From an endosymbiont of unidentified scaly snail isolate Monju (lineage in GTDB: Bacteria; Pseudomonadota; Gammaproteobacteria; Chromatiales; Chromatiaceae), in contig NZ_AP012978.1 of assembly GCF_000801295.1 (NCBI RefSeq), forward strand, positions 248,001 through 312,000: 64,000 bases of DNA. Direction: 5' to 3'. The notes under the pieces were generated by a model, which was not told where the DNA came from, did no database searches, and saw only the letters and a program-made list of their open reading frames with translations. Both the position numbers and the translations under genes were made by a program. This document shows, one piece after another, positions 9,105 to 19,028 of the stretch (positions are counted from its first letter, which is position 1; every line of letters begins with the position of its first letter).

Positions 9105-10565
9105 ATGGCACAGGGTGCAGTAGCTGCGGAGACGCAGTACGACTACGACATTGTCAAGAAATTCGCCATCATGGCGCTGGTGTGGGGGGTGCTCGGCATG
9201 ACCGCGGGCACCTACATCGCGTCCGAGCTGGCGTTTCCGTTCCTCAACTTCGATATCGCGCAGATCACCTTTGGACGGCTACGTCCGGGTCACACCACCA
9301 TGGTGATCTTCGGCTTCGGCGGCAACGCCCTGTTTGCCACCTCCTACTACGTGGTGCAGCGTACCTGTCAGGCTCGCCTGTGGGGTAGCGGTCTGGCCAA
9401 TTTCACCTTCTGGGGCTGGCAGGTCGCGCTGGTGGTCGGTGTGCTTGGGTATCTGAACGGCATCACCGACGGCAAGGAATATGCCGAGTTTCCCTGGTAC
9501 GTCGATATCCTGATTACCGTGGTCTGGGTGGCCTATTTCGTGGTCTACGTGCAGACCCTGCGTCGTCGCAGTCAGCCGCACATCTACGTGGCCAACTGGT
9601 TCTACCTGGCCTTCATCCTGGCCACCGCCATCCTGCACATCTTCCGCAACCTGGCGGTGCCGGTCGGTCTGTTCCACCCCGAGTCCTACAGCCTGTACGC
9701 CGGCGTGCAGGACGCCATGGTGCAGTGGTGGTACGGCCACAACGCGGTGGGCTTCTTCCTGACCGCGGCCTTCCTCGGCATGATGTACTACTTTGTGCCC
9801 AAGCAGGCGGGGCGCCCGATCTATTCCTACCGGCTGTCCATCATTCACTTCTGGGCGCTGTCCTTCATGTACATGTGGGTCGGTGGTCACCACCTGCACT
9901 GGACCGCGCTGCCCGACTGGACCAGTTCGCTGGCCGCGGCCTTCTCCATCCTGCTGCTGATGCCTTCCTGGGGCGGCATGATCAACGGCATCATGACCCT
10001 GTCCGGCGCCTGGGAGAAGCTGCGCACCGACCCGATCATGCTGTTCCTGATCACCGCGCTGTCGTTCTACGGCATGTCCACCTTCGAGGGGCCGATGATG
10101 TCGCTCAAGAGCGTCAACGCCCTGTCGCACTACACCGACTGGACCGTTGGCCACGTGCACTCCGGCGCGCTGGGCTGGGTGGCCATGATCACCTTCGGCT
10201 CCTTCTATCATCTGATTCCGCGCCTCTGGGAGACCCGTCTGTGGAGCACCCGTCTGGTGTACGTCCACTTCTGGCTGGCCACCATCGGCATCGTGCTGTA
10301 CATCGCCGCCATGTGGGTCTCCGGCATCGGCCAGGGCCTGATGCTGCGCGCCTTCGACGAGTACGGCAACCTGGCCTACACCTTCATCGAGTCGGTGCAG
10401 TTCATGCACTGGCCACTGGTGGTGCGAGCCCTGGGTGGCGCCTTCTTCGTCAGCGGCATCCTGCTGATGTGCTTCAACGTGGCCATGACCATCCGCACCG
10501 CGAAGCAGGAGCAGGCCGCACTGGAGGCCAGGATTGCGGCCAAGATGGCCAAGGCCGGCGCTTGA
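9105..10565 (+). CDS. ccoN: Cytochrome c oxidase, cbb3-type, subunit I
   Basis: The catalytic subunit of the high-affinity cbb3 oxidase. The 486 residues form about 12 helices. Landmarks are [19 protein letters not shown] with a low-spin heme ligand, [27 protein letters not shown] with the CuB His and cross-linked Tyr region, [13 protein letters not shown] (CuB His pair), and [15 protein letters not shown] with the further heme ligands. The length and motif order are normal. It is the first gene of the ccoNOQP operon, with a 14-base gap to ccoO. Confidence 0.97.
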   Translation: MAQGAVAAETQYDYDIVKKFAIMALVWGVLGMTAGTYIASELAFPFLNFDIAQITFGRLRPGHTTMVIFGFGGNALFATSYYVVQRTCQARLWGSGLANFTFWGWQVALVVGVLGYLNGITDGKEYAEFPWYVDILITVVWVAYFVVYVQTLRRRSQPHIYVANWFYLAFILATAILHIFRNLAVPVGLFHPESYSLYAGVQDAMVQWWYGHNAVGFFLTAAFLGMMYYFVPKQAGRPIYSYRLSIIHFWALSFMYMWVGGHHLHWTALPDWTSSLAAAFSILLLMPSWGGMINGIMTLSGAWEKLRTDPIMLFLITALSFYGMSTFEGPMMSLKSVNALSHYTDWTVGHVHSGALGWVAMITFGSFYHLIPRLWETRLWSTRLVYVHFWLATIGIVLYIAAMWVSGIGQGLMLRAFDEYGNLAYTFIESVQFMHWPLVVRALGGAFFVSGILLMCFNVAMTIRTAKQEQAALEARIAAKMAKAGA

Positions 10566-10579
10566 GAGGTATGTGAACG

Positions 10580-11320
10580 ATGAAATTGAATCACGAAAGC
10601 ATCGAAATCAATGCCGGCCTCATGATCGTGCTGATCATGCTGGCCATCAGTATCGGCGGCCTGGTCGAGGTGGCCCCCCTCTATTACATCGAGGATACCG
10701 TCGAGAAGGTCGATGGCGTGCGCCCCTACACGCCGCTCGAGCAGCGTGGGCGCGACATCTTCATCCGCGAGGGCTGCTACACCTGTCATTCGCAGATGAT
10801 CCGTCCCTTCCGCGACGAGGACATGCGCTTCGGCCACTATTCGCTGGCGGCCGAGTCGCAGTACGACCACCCCTTCCAGTGGGGTTCCAAGCGTACCGGT
10901 CCGGACCTGGCCCGCGTGGGCGGCAAGTACTCGAACGCCTGGCACGTCAAGCACCTGAACAATCCGCGTAGCGTGGTGCCCGAGTCGATCATGCCCAACT
11001 ATCCCTGGCTGCTGAAGACCGAACTGGACTATTCCGATATCGCAGCGCGCATGCGTGCGCTCAAGGCGGTCGGTGTGCCCTATTCCGAGACTGACGAGGA
11101 ATATCAGGCGAACGTCGAGAAGTTCGGCAAGGAAGTCGCCGAGATGCTCGACATCAACAACGCGGAAAAGAACCTCATCAAGCAGGCGGAGGCCGGCAAC
11201 TACGACAAGGACCCCAGTCGCGTGACCGAGATGGATGCCCTGGTGGCCTATCTCCAGGTGCTGGGCACCATGGTGGACTTCAGCAAGTACGACGAGGGCT
11301 ACTTCGCCGAGTTCCGTTGA
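10580..11320 (+). CDS. ccoO: Cytochrome c oxidase, cbb3-type, subunit II (monoheme)
   Basis: A membrane-anchored monoheme cytochrome c that passes electrons to CcoN. It has an N-terminal helix (about residues 12-33), then a [12 protein letters not shown] heme site (Cys66-His70) and distal Met candidates including ESIMPNYPW. The 246 residues are within the normal range. It follows ccoN by 14 bases in the standard order. Confidence 0.96.
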   Translation: MKLNHESIEINAGLMIVLIMLAISIGGLVEVAPLYYIEDTVEKVDGVRPYTPLEQRGRDIFIREGCYTCHSQMIRPFRDEDMRFGHYSLAAESQYDHPFQWGSKRTGPDLARVGGKYSNAWHVKHLNNPRSVVPESIMPNYPWLLKTELDYSDIAARMRALKAVGVPYSETDEEYQANVEKFGKEVAEMLDINNAEKNLIKQAEAGNYDKDPSRVTEMDALVAYLQVLGTMVDFSKYDEGYFAEFR

Positions 11321-11358
11321 GCCGGCGAAGGTCTTCCAACCGATAGCAGGGTCCGACG

Positions 11359-11571
11359 ATGTTCGAATGGCTGTCCCACATGGAGAACACCAAGCCGCTG
11401 GCGCTGGTGATCTTCTTCGTCACCTTCGTGGGCATCCTCCTGTACGTGTTCAGTGGACGCAAGCGCGCCAAGCGCCTGGAGTCCTACAAGAACATCCCCT
11501 TTCTTGACGACGAGAAAGAGACATCGGATCGGGCCGGAAAAGTAGCAGACAAGGATCAAGACAATGGCTGA
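11359..11571 (+). CDS. ccoQ: cbb3 oxidase subunit CcoQ
   Basis: A 70-residue small subunit with one transmembrane helix (PLALVIFFVTFVGILLYVFSG) and a charged tail that includes YKNIPFLDD. CcoQ helps stabilise the cbb3 complex. The last 8 bases overlap the start of ccoP, so the two are probably translationally coupled. Confidence 0.92.
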   Translation: MFEWLSHMENTKPLALVIFFVTFVGILLYVFSGRKRAKRLESYKNIPFLDDEKETSDRAGKVADKDQDNG

Positions 11572-12487
11572 TCAATCGCAACACAAAGCCGTGCAGACCA
11601 CCGGTCACGCGTGGGACGGCGATCTGCAGGAATTCAACAATCCGCTGCCGCGCTGGTGGCTGTGGACCTTCTACGCCACGGTGGTGTTCGCCATCGTGTA
11701 CTGGATCCTCTACCCGGCCTGGCCGGTGGGCAAGAGCTTTACCAAGGGTCTGGCCACCACCAGCTTCGTGGACGCCGACGGCAAGGAGGTGACCACGCAC
11801 TGGAACACCCGTGCCGAATTCATCCGTGACATGCAGTCGGGCGAGGAGGCGCTCAAGCAGAAGGCCTACCTGGAAAAGGTTGCCGGCGCCTCGTACGAAG
11901 AGATCCTCAACGATCCCGACATGATGGCCTTCACCCAGTCCCTGGCCAAGGTGCTGTTCGCCGACAACTGTGCGGCCTGTCACGGCCTGGGCGGCACGCC
12001 CGCCGAGGTGGGCAACTTCCCCAACCTGCGTGACGACGCCTGGCTCTGGGGTGGTTCCATCGCACGTATCGAGCAGACCATCCGCAAGGGGCGTCTCGGT
12101 TACATGCCGTCATTCGGCAAGGTGTTGTCCGACGAGGAGATCGAGGCCCTGGCCAACTATGTGCTGAGCCTGTCCGGGCACAATGTGGACAAGGGCCTGG
12201 CGGCCCGTGGCGACAAGCTGTTCCACAGTGAACAAGCCGGCTGTTACTACTGTCATACCAACAGTGGCAAGGGCCTTTACTCCCAGGGTTCGGCCAACCT
12301 CACCGACCAGGTGTGGACCGTGGCCGACGTGAACGGTGCCGGCAGCGTCGCCGAGAAGGTCGAACGCGTGAAATCGGTGATCCGCAGCGGCATCCAGCGC
12401 CGGATGCCGGCCTGGGAAGGTCGTCTCAGCGACGAGGAGATCAAGCTGCTGACCGTCTATGTGCACGGACTGGGCGGCGGCCAGTAA
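11564..12487 (+). CDS. ccoP: Cytochrome c oxidase, cbb3-type, subunit III (diheme)
   Basis: A diheme cytochrome c that is the entry point for electrons. It has an N-terminal membrane anchor near residues 31-52 (PRWWLWTFYATVVFAIVYW). The first heme site is CAACH (residues 136-140) with GYMPSFG as the Met ligand region. The second is CYYCH (227-231) with RRMPAWEG. The 307 residues are normal. It overlaps ccoQ and is followed by a strong inverted repeat. Confidence 0.96.
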   Translation: MADQSQHKAVQTTGHAWDGDLQEFNNPLPRWWLWTFYATVVFAIVYWILYPAWPVGKSFTKGLATTSFVDADGKEVTTHWNTRAEFIRDMQSGEEALKQKAYLEKVAGASYEEILNDPDMMAFTQSLAKVLFADNCAACHGLGGTPAEVGNFPNLRDDAWLWGGSIARIEQTIRKGRLGYMPSFGKVLSDEEIEALANYVLSLSGHNVDKGLAARGDKLFHSEQAGCYYCHTNSGKGLYSQGSANLTDQVWTVADVNGAGSVAEKVERVKSVIRSGIQRRMPAWEGRLSDEEIKLLTVYVHGLGGGQ

Positions 12488-12512
12488 GCGACTGTCTTCC
12501 TCGTGAACGGTA

Positions 12513-12540
12513 GAGAAAAGGCCGCTTGCGACCTTTTCTC
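12513..12540. terminator. Inverted repeat after ccoP
   Basis: GAGAAAAGG and CCTTTTCTC form a perfect 9-bp stem around a 10-base loop, in the gap between ccoP and ccoG. The paired T-run within the arm and the position at the end of ccoNOQP suggest a terminator or partial terminator before the ccoGHI genes. Confidence 0.6.
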
Positions 12541-12572
12541 GTTCCTCCACGATCGGTACGGGTAACACGACC

Positions 12573-13991
12573 ATGGCAGAATCGGGTGATACCCAACTCT
12601 ATGCGCCGCGGCAGGCGATCTTTCCGCGCTCGGTCAAGGGGCGATTTCGTCGCCTGAAATGGGGCGTGCTGGCGCTGGCCTATGGTGTCTACTTCCTGCT
12701 GCCCTGGCTGCGCTGGGAGCGCGAGAGCGGGCCCGACCAGGCGGTGCTGTTCGACCTGGCGGGGCGCAAGTTCTATATCTTCGACCTGGTGGTCTACCCG
12801 CAGGACATCTTCTGGTTGGCTGGTCTGCTGATGATCTTCGCCTACCTGCTGTTCTTCGTTACCGGTATCGCTGGACGGGTGTTCTGCGGCTATTTCTGCT
12901 TCCAGACCCTGTGGACCGACGTGTTCATCTTCATCGAGCGCCTGGTGCAGGGCGAGCGTCCCGCGCGCATCCGCCTGAGCAAGCAGCCGATGACTGCCGA
13001 GAAGGCCGTCAAGCTCGGGCTCACCCACCTGCTGTGGCTGCTGGTGGCCTTCGTCACCGGCCTGACCTTCGTGCTCTACTGGGGCGATGCGCCGCAACTG
13101 GTGGCCGATTTCTTCACCGGCCAGGCCCCCTTTGCGGCCTATGCGACGACGGTGTTTCTCACCGCTACGACCTACGTGATGGCGGGTATCGCCCGCGAGC
13201 AGGTCTGCACCTACATGTGTCCCTATGCGCGCTTTCAGAGCGTGATGTTCGACAAGGACACCCTGATCGTCTCCTACGATCGCGCGCGCGGTGAGGGCAG
13301 TGCCGGCCGGGCCAAGCTGGGGCGTGACCTCAAGACCCGCGAACAGCGGCAGGCTGCGGGCGTGGGCGACTGTATCGACTGCGGCTATTGCGTGCAGGTC
13401 TGTCCCACCGGCATCGACATCCGCAACGGTCTGCAAATCCAGTGCATCTCCTGTGCCCTGTGCATCGACGCCTGCGACACCATCATGGACTCGCTGGGCT
13501 GGGAGCGTGGACTGGTGGGGTATTCCTCGCAGCGGGTCGAGGATGGCGGCAAGCGCGCCCGCCTGCTGCGTCCCAAGGTGCTGGGGTATGCGGCGGTGCT
13601 GCTGGTGGCCGTGGCTCTGCTGGCGTGGAGCGTGGGCAACCAGGCACCTTATGATCTGGCGGTGAGCCAGGTGCGCCAGCCCATCTTCACCCGCCTGTCC
13701 GACGGGCGCATCGAGAATGCCTACCAGATCAAGGTCAACAACAAGACCGGGCACAGGCTGGGGCTCACCTTCTCCATCGAGGGGCTGCCCGATGCCGAGC
13801 TCGACATGGGGCGTTTTCGCCACATCGTGCTGCGACCCGAGCAACGCCTGCGCCTGAGCGCACGCATCAAGGCGCGGCCCAGAGTGCTCGATGGTCGCAC
13901 TCACCCGGTGACCATCGTTGCAACACCTGACGCCGGCAGCGGCCTGTTGCCGGTGCGTCATGCAACGGTCTTCTACGTGCCCAAGGGGTGA
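12573..13991 (+). CDS. ccoG: cbb3 oxidase accessory protein CcoG (FixG/RdxA), ferredoxin-like copper reductase
   Basis: A membrane iron-sulfur protein needed for cbb3 maturation; family work proposes that it reduces Cu(II) to Cu(I). Residues 25-200 hold the membrane helices with VFCGYFCFQTLW and QVCTYMCPYARFQ. Two 4Fe-4S motifs follow: CIDCGYCVQVCPTGIDI and CISCALCIDACD. The C-terminal third is a periplasmic beta-rich domain. The 472 residues are normal. It starts the ccoGHI group, 3 bases before ccoH. Confidence 0.95.
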   Translation: MAESGDTQLYAPRQAIFPRSVKGRFRRLKWGVLALAYGVYFLLPWLRWERESGPDQAVLFDLAGRKFYIFDLVVYPQDIFWLAGLLMIFAYLLFFVTGIAGRVFCGYFCFQTLWTDVFIFIERLVQGERPARIRLSKQPMTAEKAVKLGLTHLLWLLVAFVTGLTFVLYWGDAPQLVADFFTGQAPFAAYATTVFLTATTYVMAGIAREQVCTYMCPYARFQSVMFDKDTLIVSYDRARGEGSAGRAKLGRDLKTREQRQAAGVGDCIDCGYCVQVCPTGIDIRNGLQIQCISCALCIDACDTIMDSLGWERGLVGYSSQRVEDGGKRARLLRPKVLGYAAVLLVAVALLAWSVGNQAPYDLAVSQVRQPIFTRLSDGRIENAYQIKVNNKTGHRLGLTFSIEGLPDAELDMGRFRHIVLRPEQRLRLSARIKARPRVLDGRTHPVTIVATPDAGSGLLPVRHATVFYVPKG

Positions 13992-13994
13992 TTC

Positions 13995-14792
13995 ATGGGT
14001 GCGGGCGAACTGATCCAGAGCATCGGGCTGGGGGTGGTGGCCGAACTGGTCGTCTACCTGGTCGCGACCCGTCTGTTCCGGCTCTCCGGAAAGGCCGCCG
14101 CCATGGTGGTGGCCCTGCTGGTACTGCTCTTCTATGTCCCCTGGGCCATCATTCACTGGCCCGGTCCCGACATCTTTGCGGTGCATCTGGCCATCTACCT
14201 GACCCTGGCCTATGCCCTGGGCATGATCGGTTCGCGGGTGGGCAAGGGCTTCCACTGGGCGCCGGCGCTGATCGTCACCTTCTTCGTCGGCGTGATCGCG
14301 CTGAACATCGTGTTCGTCACCGTGGCCGAACGGGGTATCACCGGCATCTTCGCCGAGCTGCTGCCCAGGCCACAGGAGAGCGAAGGGGTGGCCGACTCGG
14401 AATTCCCCGGCGTGGTCTCGCACGACTTCCAGGAAAAGGAGGCGCTGTACAACCAGTATCTCCAACAGGTCGAGGCCCAGCGCCGGCGCGGCTGGCGGGT
14501 GAAGAAAGGGTGGCGCCACAAGCCCTGGGTGGGGCGTCCGGAGACCCTCATCGTCACGGTACACGACCGGGACGGGCGGCCGATCACCGGTGCGGAGGTC
14601 CACGGGCGTTTCCTGCGCACCTCGAACAGCCGGGACGATTTCGACTTCCGCTTGTCCGAGGTGGGCGGTGGCGAGTATCGTGCGCAGATCACCATGCCCC
14701 TGCCGGGGCTCTGGCGCCTGGTGCTGGAAATCCGCAAGGGTGAGGCGCGGCACGAGATCCGCGCCACCACCTCGGTACTGCCCGAAGAATGA
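13995..14792 (+). CDS. ccoH: FixH/CcoH family protein with an extended membrane N-terminus
   Basis: CcoH assists cbb3 assembly. The N-terminal part is longer than in minimal FixH: about four hydrophobic segments come first (residues 10-115), then a FixH-like segment (SHDFQEKEALYNQYLQQVE) and a periplasmic beta domain with TVHDRDGRPITGAEV and GEYRAQITMPLPGLWRL. The total of 265 residues exceeds short FixH proteins (about 150-180), so it may be a fusion of a small membrane domain to FixH. It overlaps ccoI by 4 bases. Confidence 0.88.
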   Translation: MGAGELIQSIGLGVVAELVVYLVATRLFRLSGKAAAMVVALLVLLFYVPWAIIHWPGPDIFAVHLAIYLTLAYALGMIGSRVGKGFHWAPALIVTFFVGVIALNIVFVTVAERGITGIFAELLPRPQESEGVADSEFPGVVSHDFQEKEALYNQYLQQVEAQRRRGWRVKKGWRHKPWVGRPETLIVTVHDRDGRPITGAEVHGRFLRTSNSRDDFDFRLSEVGGGEYRAQITMPLPGLWRLVLEIRKGEARHEIRATTSVLPEE

Positions 14793-17215
14793 CCGCCCCG
14801 GACGACGCCCCGCAACGCACCGAAGAAAGCTGCTTCCACTGCGGCCTGCCCGTGCCGCCCGAGGCCCATTACCCGGTCGAGATCGACGGCCAGATCCACA
14901 ATCTCTGTTGCCGGGGCTGCCAGGCGGTGGCCCAGGCCATCGTCGATGGGGGGCTGACCTCCTTCTACCGGCACCGCGAGAAACCGACCGGCCGCCCCGA
15001 GGAGCTGATCCCCGAACAGCTCGCGCAGATGGAACTGTACGATCAGCCGGCCCTGCAGGCCGGTTTCGTGTCAGTGGACGAGAACGACCTCAAGCAGGCC
15101 TCGCTGATCCTCGAGGGGATCACCTGTGCGGCCTGCGTCTGGCTCAACGAGCGCCATGTGCGCTCCTTGCCCGGGGTGCAGGACTTCCAGGTCAACTACA
15201 GCACCCACCGTGCGCACGTGAGCTGGGACGACAGCCGCATCAAGCTGTCGGACATCCTCAAGGCCATCGCCAGCATCGGCTATGTGGCCCATCCCTTCGA
15301 TCCCGGCCGCCAGGAACAGATCCAGAAGAAGGAGAAGTCACAGGCGCTGCGGCGTCTGTTTGTGGCTGGCCTGGGGGCCATGCAGGTGATGATGCTGGCG
15401 GTGGCCATGTATGCCGGCGATGCCTACGGCATGGAAGCGGACATCGAGCAGTTCATGCGCTGGGTCAGCCTGCTGCTCACCCTGCCGGTGGTGTTGTATT
15501 CGGCCAGTGGTTTCTTCGTTACCGCCTGGCGTGATCTGCGGCGCCGGCAGTTGAGCATGGAGGTGCCGGTCTCGCTGGCCATCGGTGCGGCCTTCGGCGC
15601 CAGCCTTTGGCACACCCTGCGCGGCAGTGGCGAGATCTATTACGACTCGGTGTGCATGTTCACCTTCTTCCTGCTCGCCAGCCGCTACCTGGAGATGGGC
15701 GCGCGGCATCGTGCCGGCCAGGCCGCCGAGGCCCTCGTCAAGTTGTTGCCGGCGACCGCCACCTGCATCGTGGACGGCCGGCACGAGGCCGTGCCGGTGG
15801 CGCAGTTGTGTCCTGGCGATCGGGTGCTGATCCGTCCTGGCGAGACGGTGCCCGCCGATGGCGAAGTGGTCGAGGGCGAAAGCTCGGTGGACGAGTCGCT
15901 GCTGACTGGGGAAAGCCTGCCGCGGCACCGGGGGCCAGGCGATGCCCTGGTCGGCGGCAGCCTCAATGTCGAGAGCCCCCTGCAGATGCGGGTCTCCCGC
16001 GTGGGCGAGGACACCATGGTCTCGGGCATCGTGCGCCTGCTCGATCGCGCCCAGGCCGAAAAACCCCGGCTGGCAATGCTCGCCGACCGCGTCGCCGGCT
16101 GGTTCGTGGCCGCCCAGTTGTCGATCGCCACCGCCGTGGCCATCGGCTGGTGGCTGCATGCACCGGAGCGCGCCTTCGAGATCACCCTGGCGGTACTGGT
16201 GGTCACCTGTCCCTGCGCCCTGTCGCTGGCCACTCCGGCAGCGGTCACCGCCGCCATTGGCGCGCTCACCCGGCTGGGGCTGCTGGTGACCCGGGGGCAT
16301 GTGCTCGAGACCCTGGGCGCGGCCGATCACATCGTGTTCGACAAGACCGGAACGCTGACCCGAGGCATGCTGACCCTGGCCGGGGTGCAGCCGTTGTCAG
16401 ACACGGGCGAACAGCAGGTGTGTCATCTGGCCGCTGCCCTGGCGCGCGATTCCGAGCACCCGGTGGCACGCGTGCTGGCCCTGCACGGCAAGGCGGCGGA
16501 TACCGTGACGGACCTGCGTTCCCACCCCGGCAAGGGGATGGAAGGGGTGATCGATGGGACCCGCTATCGCCTGGGCAATGCCGCCTTCGTGGCCGAGTTG
16601 ATCGGCAGCGAACCACCGCCGGCCGCGGACCTGGCGGGCACGCCGGTCTACCTGGGCAGTGAACAGGGCTGGCTGGCGCGCTTCGTACTGCGCGACCGCC
16701 TGCGCGAGGATGCGGTCGAGGCGGTGCGTGCCCTGCGCGAACTGGGACTGACGCCCCATATCTACAGCGGTGACGCAGCCGATGCCGTGGCCACAGTAGG
16801 GCGCGAACTGGGTATCGACGACTGGGCGGCGCAACTGCGCCCCGAGGACAAGCTCGCGCGCGTGCGCGCCCTGCAGCAGGCAGGCCACAAGGTAGTGATG
16901 GTGGGCGACGGGGTCAACGATGCCCCGGTGCTGGCCGGTGCCGATGTGTCCGTGGCCATGGGGCAGGGGGCTCAACTGGCCCATGCCAGCGCCGACATGG
17001 TCGCATTGTCCGAGCGCCTGGCGGTGCTGCCCGAGGGCGTGCGCAAGGCGCGCGATACCGGCACCGTGATCCGCCAGAACCTGGCCTGGGCCGTGGTCTA
17101 CAACCTCATCGCCGTCCCCCTGGCCGCCGCTGGCTGGGTCGCCCCCTGGATGGCCGCCATCGGCATGTCGCTCAGTTCGCTGGTGGTCGTGGTCAATGCC
17201 TTGCGCTTGAAATAG
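14789..17215 (+). CDS. ccoI: Copper-transporting P1B-type ATPase CcoI/FixI
   Basis: Exports Cu(I) for insertion into cbb3. The N-terminal metal-binding region reads CFHCGLPVP and CCRGCQAV, followed by a heavy-metal domain with GITCAACVW. The P-type motifs are all present: LTGES actuator, transmembrane CPCALSLATPA, phosphorylation site DKTGTLT, and hinge GDGVNDAPVLA. The 808 residues are normal. It ends with TAG, which shows that TAG is a real stop codon in this genome. The usual next gene, ccoS, is not here; it lies at 45452 beyond the island. Confidence 0.96.
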   Translation: MTAPDDAPQRTEESCFHCGLPVPPEAHYPVEIDGQIHNLCCRGCQAVAQAIVDGGLTSFYRHREKPTGRPEELIPEQLAQMELYDQPALQAGFVSVDENDLKQASLILEGITCAACVWLNERHVRSLPGVQDFQVNYSTHRAHVSWDDSRIKLSDILKAIASIGYVAHPFDPGRQEQIQKKEKSQALRRLFVAGLGAMQVMMLAVAMYAGDAYGMEADIEQFMRWVSLLLTLPVVLYSASGFFVTAWRDLRRRQLSMEVPVSLAIGAAFGASLWHTLRGSGEIYYDSVCMFTFFLLASRYLEMGARHRAGQAAEALVKLLPATATCIVDGRHEAVPVAQLCPGDRVLIRPGETVPADGEVVEGESSVDESLLTGESLPRHRGPGDALVGGSLNVESPLQMRVSRVGEDTMVSGIVRLLDRAQAEKPRLAMLADRVAGWFVAAQLSIATAVAIGWWLHAPERAFEITLAVLVVTCPCALSLATPAAVTAAIGALTRLGLLVTRGHVLETLGAADHIVFDKTGTLTRGMLTLAGVQPLSDTGEQQVCHLAAALARDSEHPVARVLALHGKAADTVTDLRSHPGKGMEGVIDGTRYRLGNAAFVAELIGSEPPPAADLAGTPVYLGSEQGWLARFVLRDRLREDAVEAVRALRELGLTPHIYSGDAADAVATVGRELGIDDWAAQLRPEDKLARVRALQQAGHKVVMVGDGVNDAPVLAGADVSVAMGQGAQLAHASADMVALSERLAVLPEGVRKARDTGTVIRQNLAWAVVYNLIAVPLAAAGWVAPWMAAIGMSLSSLVVVVNALRLK

Positions 17216-17254
17216 CCTTTTGCGGAGTGGTGACCGATGGGCTAGCCTCTGGGC

Positions 17255-19021
17255 ATGTCCGAGGATCCGCGTCCGAACACGGCCGGCGACACGATCCCTC
17301 CCGAGGTGATGCTGCGTGGCCGTATCGAGTTGCTCCAGGCCCAGTTCCCCTTCGTGCTGCTCGGCAATGCGTTGGTGCCGACGATAGCCGCCTGGTTTCT
17401 GCGCGCGCGTGTCGAGTACGAACAACTGGCGCTGTGGGTCTCCGCGATCTGGGTGGTGGCGCTGTTGCGTTGGCTGGTTGGCCGGCGTCTGGCAGACGCC
17501 CCCGAGACGCCGCGCAGCCAGCGCTTGCGCCTGCTGGTGTTCGTGCTCGGTTCGCTGCTCTCTGGCCTGCTGTGGGGAAGCAGTGCCTGGTTCCTGCTCG
17601 ATCTTGCCGACCCCGTCTATACCTCCCTGATCATCCTGATGCTGGCTGGCATGACGGCCGGTGCGGTGCCCTCGCTTTCCGCGCATGCGGTAGCCTATTT
17701 TGCCTACGCGGTGCCGACGATGTTGCCGGTCACCTTGTTGCTTCTGGGAGAGGGGGCCGATGCCGTGCCTGCCGGCGGGCTCTTCATGTTGCTGTTCCTG
17801 ATAGTGAACCTGGGATACAGCCTGAGGTTGCATCGCAAGTACGGCGAGACGATCGCCTACCGTTACGAGAACGCCCAGCTGGTCGACCGTCTGCGTCGCC
17901 AGATGCAGATCGCCCAGGAGGCGGATGTCGCCAAGTCGCGCTTCCTGGCGGCCGCCAGTCATGATCTGCGCCAGCCCCTGTACGCCATGGGGCTCTTCCT
18001 GGACGCCCTGAGCCAGACACCCCAGCAACCGCAGCAGCAGATGTTGTTGCAACGCGTGCGTCAGTCGCTGGAGGCGCTGCGCCAGTTGTTCGATGCCTTG
18101 CTGGATATCTCGCGACTGGACGCGGGTGCCATGGAGGTGTCCATCCGGGTGGTGGATCTCGATATCCTGCTGCAGGATCTCTACGACGAGTTCGAGCCGC
18201 AGGCGGCGAAGAAGGGGCTGGAACTGCGCATCGACGATGAGGCGCCCCTGGTGATGACCGATCCATTGCTGCTCGAGCGCATGTTGCGCAATCTGTTGTC
18301 CAATGCGCTGCGCTACACCGAACAGGGGAAGATCCACCTGGCCTGGGAGCAGGTGGACGACCGGGTGTGGCTGAGCGTGGCCGATACCGGTCAGGGGATT
18401 GCGGAGGACGATCAGCAACGCATCTTCGACGAGTTCCAGCAGGTGGGCAACCCGGGGCGTGACCGTCGCCGCGGGCTGGGTCTGGGGCTGGCCATCGTGC
18501 GTCGCCTGTCCAATCTGCTCGATCACCCCCTGCGCCTGAATTCGGCGCCGGGGCAGGGCAGCCGATTTGCCCTGGAGCTCCCGGTGGCCCCGGACGACGA
18601 GATCTTCGAGGAGTCCCTGGAGCCGGCTTCGCTGCACACCCCCTGGGTCGGTGATGTCCTGGTCGTGGACGATGAGTCCGATGTGCTCGATGCGGTGGCC
18701 GAGGTGTTGCGCGGCTGGGGCATGCGGGTGCGTTGTGCCGGTGACGAGGACGAGGCCATGGCGTTGATCGAAAAGGGTTTTCGTCCCCAATTGCTGATCA
18801 CCGACTATCGTCTGCCGCGTGGTCCCGTGGGGCTGGAACTGATCGACCGCATGCGAGAGGTCCTGGGACATCGGCTGGGTGCCCTGCTGATTACCGGTGA
18901 TACGGCCCCCGAGGAGTTGGCACGCATTCACGCGCACGGGACGCCGGTATTGAACAAGCCCGTCGGGGCGGCGGGCCTGCGCCAGGCCATCGACCGAGAG
19001 ATGGAGACGCACGCGGCCTGA
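17255..19021 (+). CDS. Hybrid sensor histidine kinase with C-terminal receiver domain
   Basis: The 588 residues start with about six transmembrane segments (residues 32-190) with little periplasmic loop, then a kinase core. The H box is AASHDLRQPLYAMG (His236), the N box NLLSNALRYT (near 350), the G boxes DTGQGI and GLGLGLAIV. A receiver domain follows with VVDDESD and the phosphoacceptor Asp517 in LLITDYRLP, and Lys in LNKPVG. The gene opens the island, 39 bases after ccoI, and converges with the response regulator gene, which is its likely partner. The signal sensed is unknown; control of the giant-protein operon is inferred from position only. Confidence 0.92.
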   Translation: MSEDPRPNTAGDTIPPEVMLRGRIELLQAQFPFVLLGNALVPTIAAWFLRARVEYEQLALWVSAIWVVALLRWLVGRRLADAPETPRSQRLRLLVFVLGSLLSGLLWGSSAWFLLDLADPVYTSLIILMLAGMTAGAVPSLSAHAVAYFAYAVPTMLPVTLLLLGEGADAVPAGGLFMLLFLIVNLGYSLRLHRKYGETIAYRYENAQLVDRLRRQMQIAQEADVAKSRFLAAASHDLRQPLYAMGLFLDALSQTPQQPQQQMLLQRVRQSLEALRQLFDALLDISRLDAGAMEVSIRVVDLDILLQDLYDEFEPQAAKKGLELRIDDEAPLVMTDPLLLERMLRNLLSNALRYTEQGKIHLAWEQVDDRVWLSVADTGQGIAEDDQQRIFDEFQQVGNPGRDRRRGLGLGLAIVRRLSNLLDHPLRLNSAPGQGSRFALELPVAPDDEIFEESLEPASLHTPWVGDVLVVDDESDVLDAVAEVLRGWGMRVRCAGDEDEAMALIEKGFRPQLLITDYRLPRGPVGLELIDRMREVLGHRLGALLITGDTAPEELARIHAHGTPVLNKPVGAAGLRQAIDREMETHAA

Positions 19022-19028
19022 GCGCGCG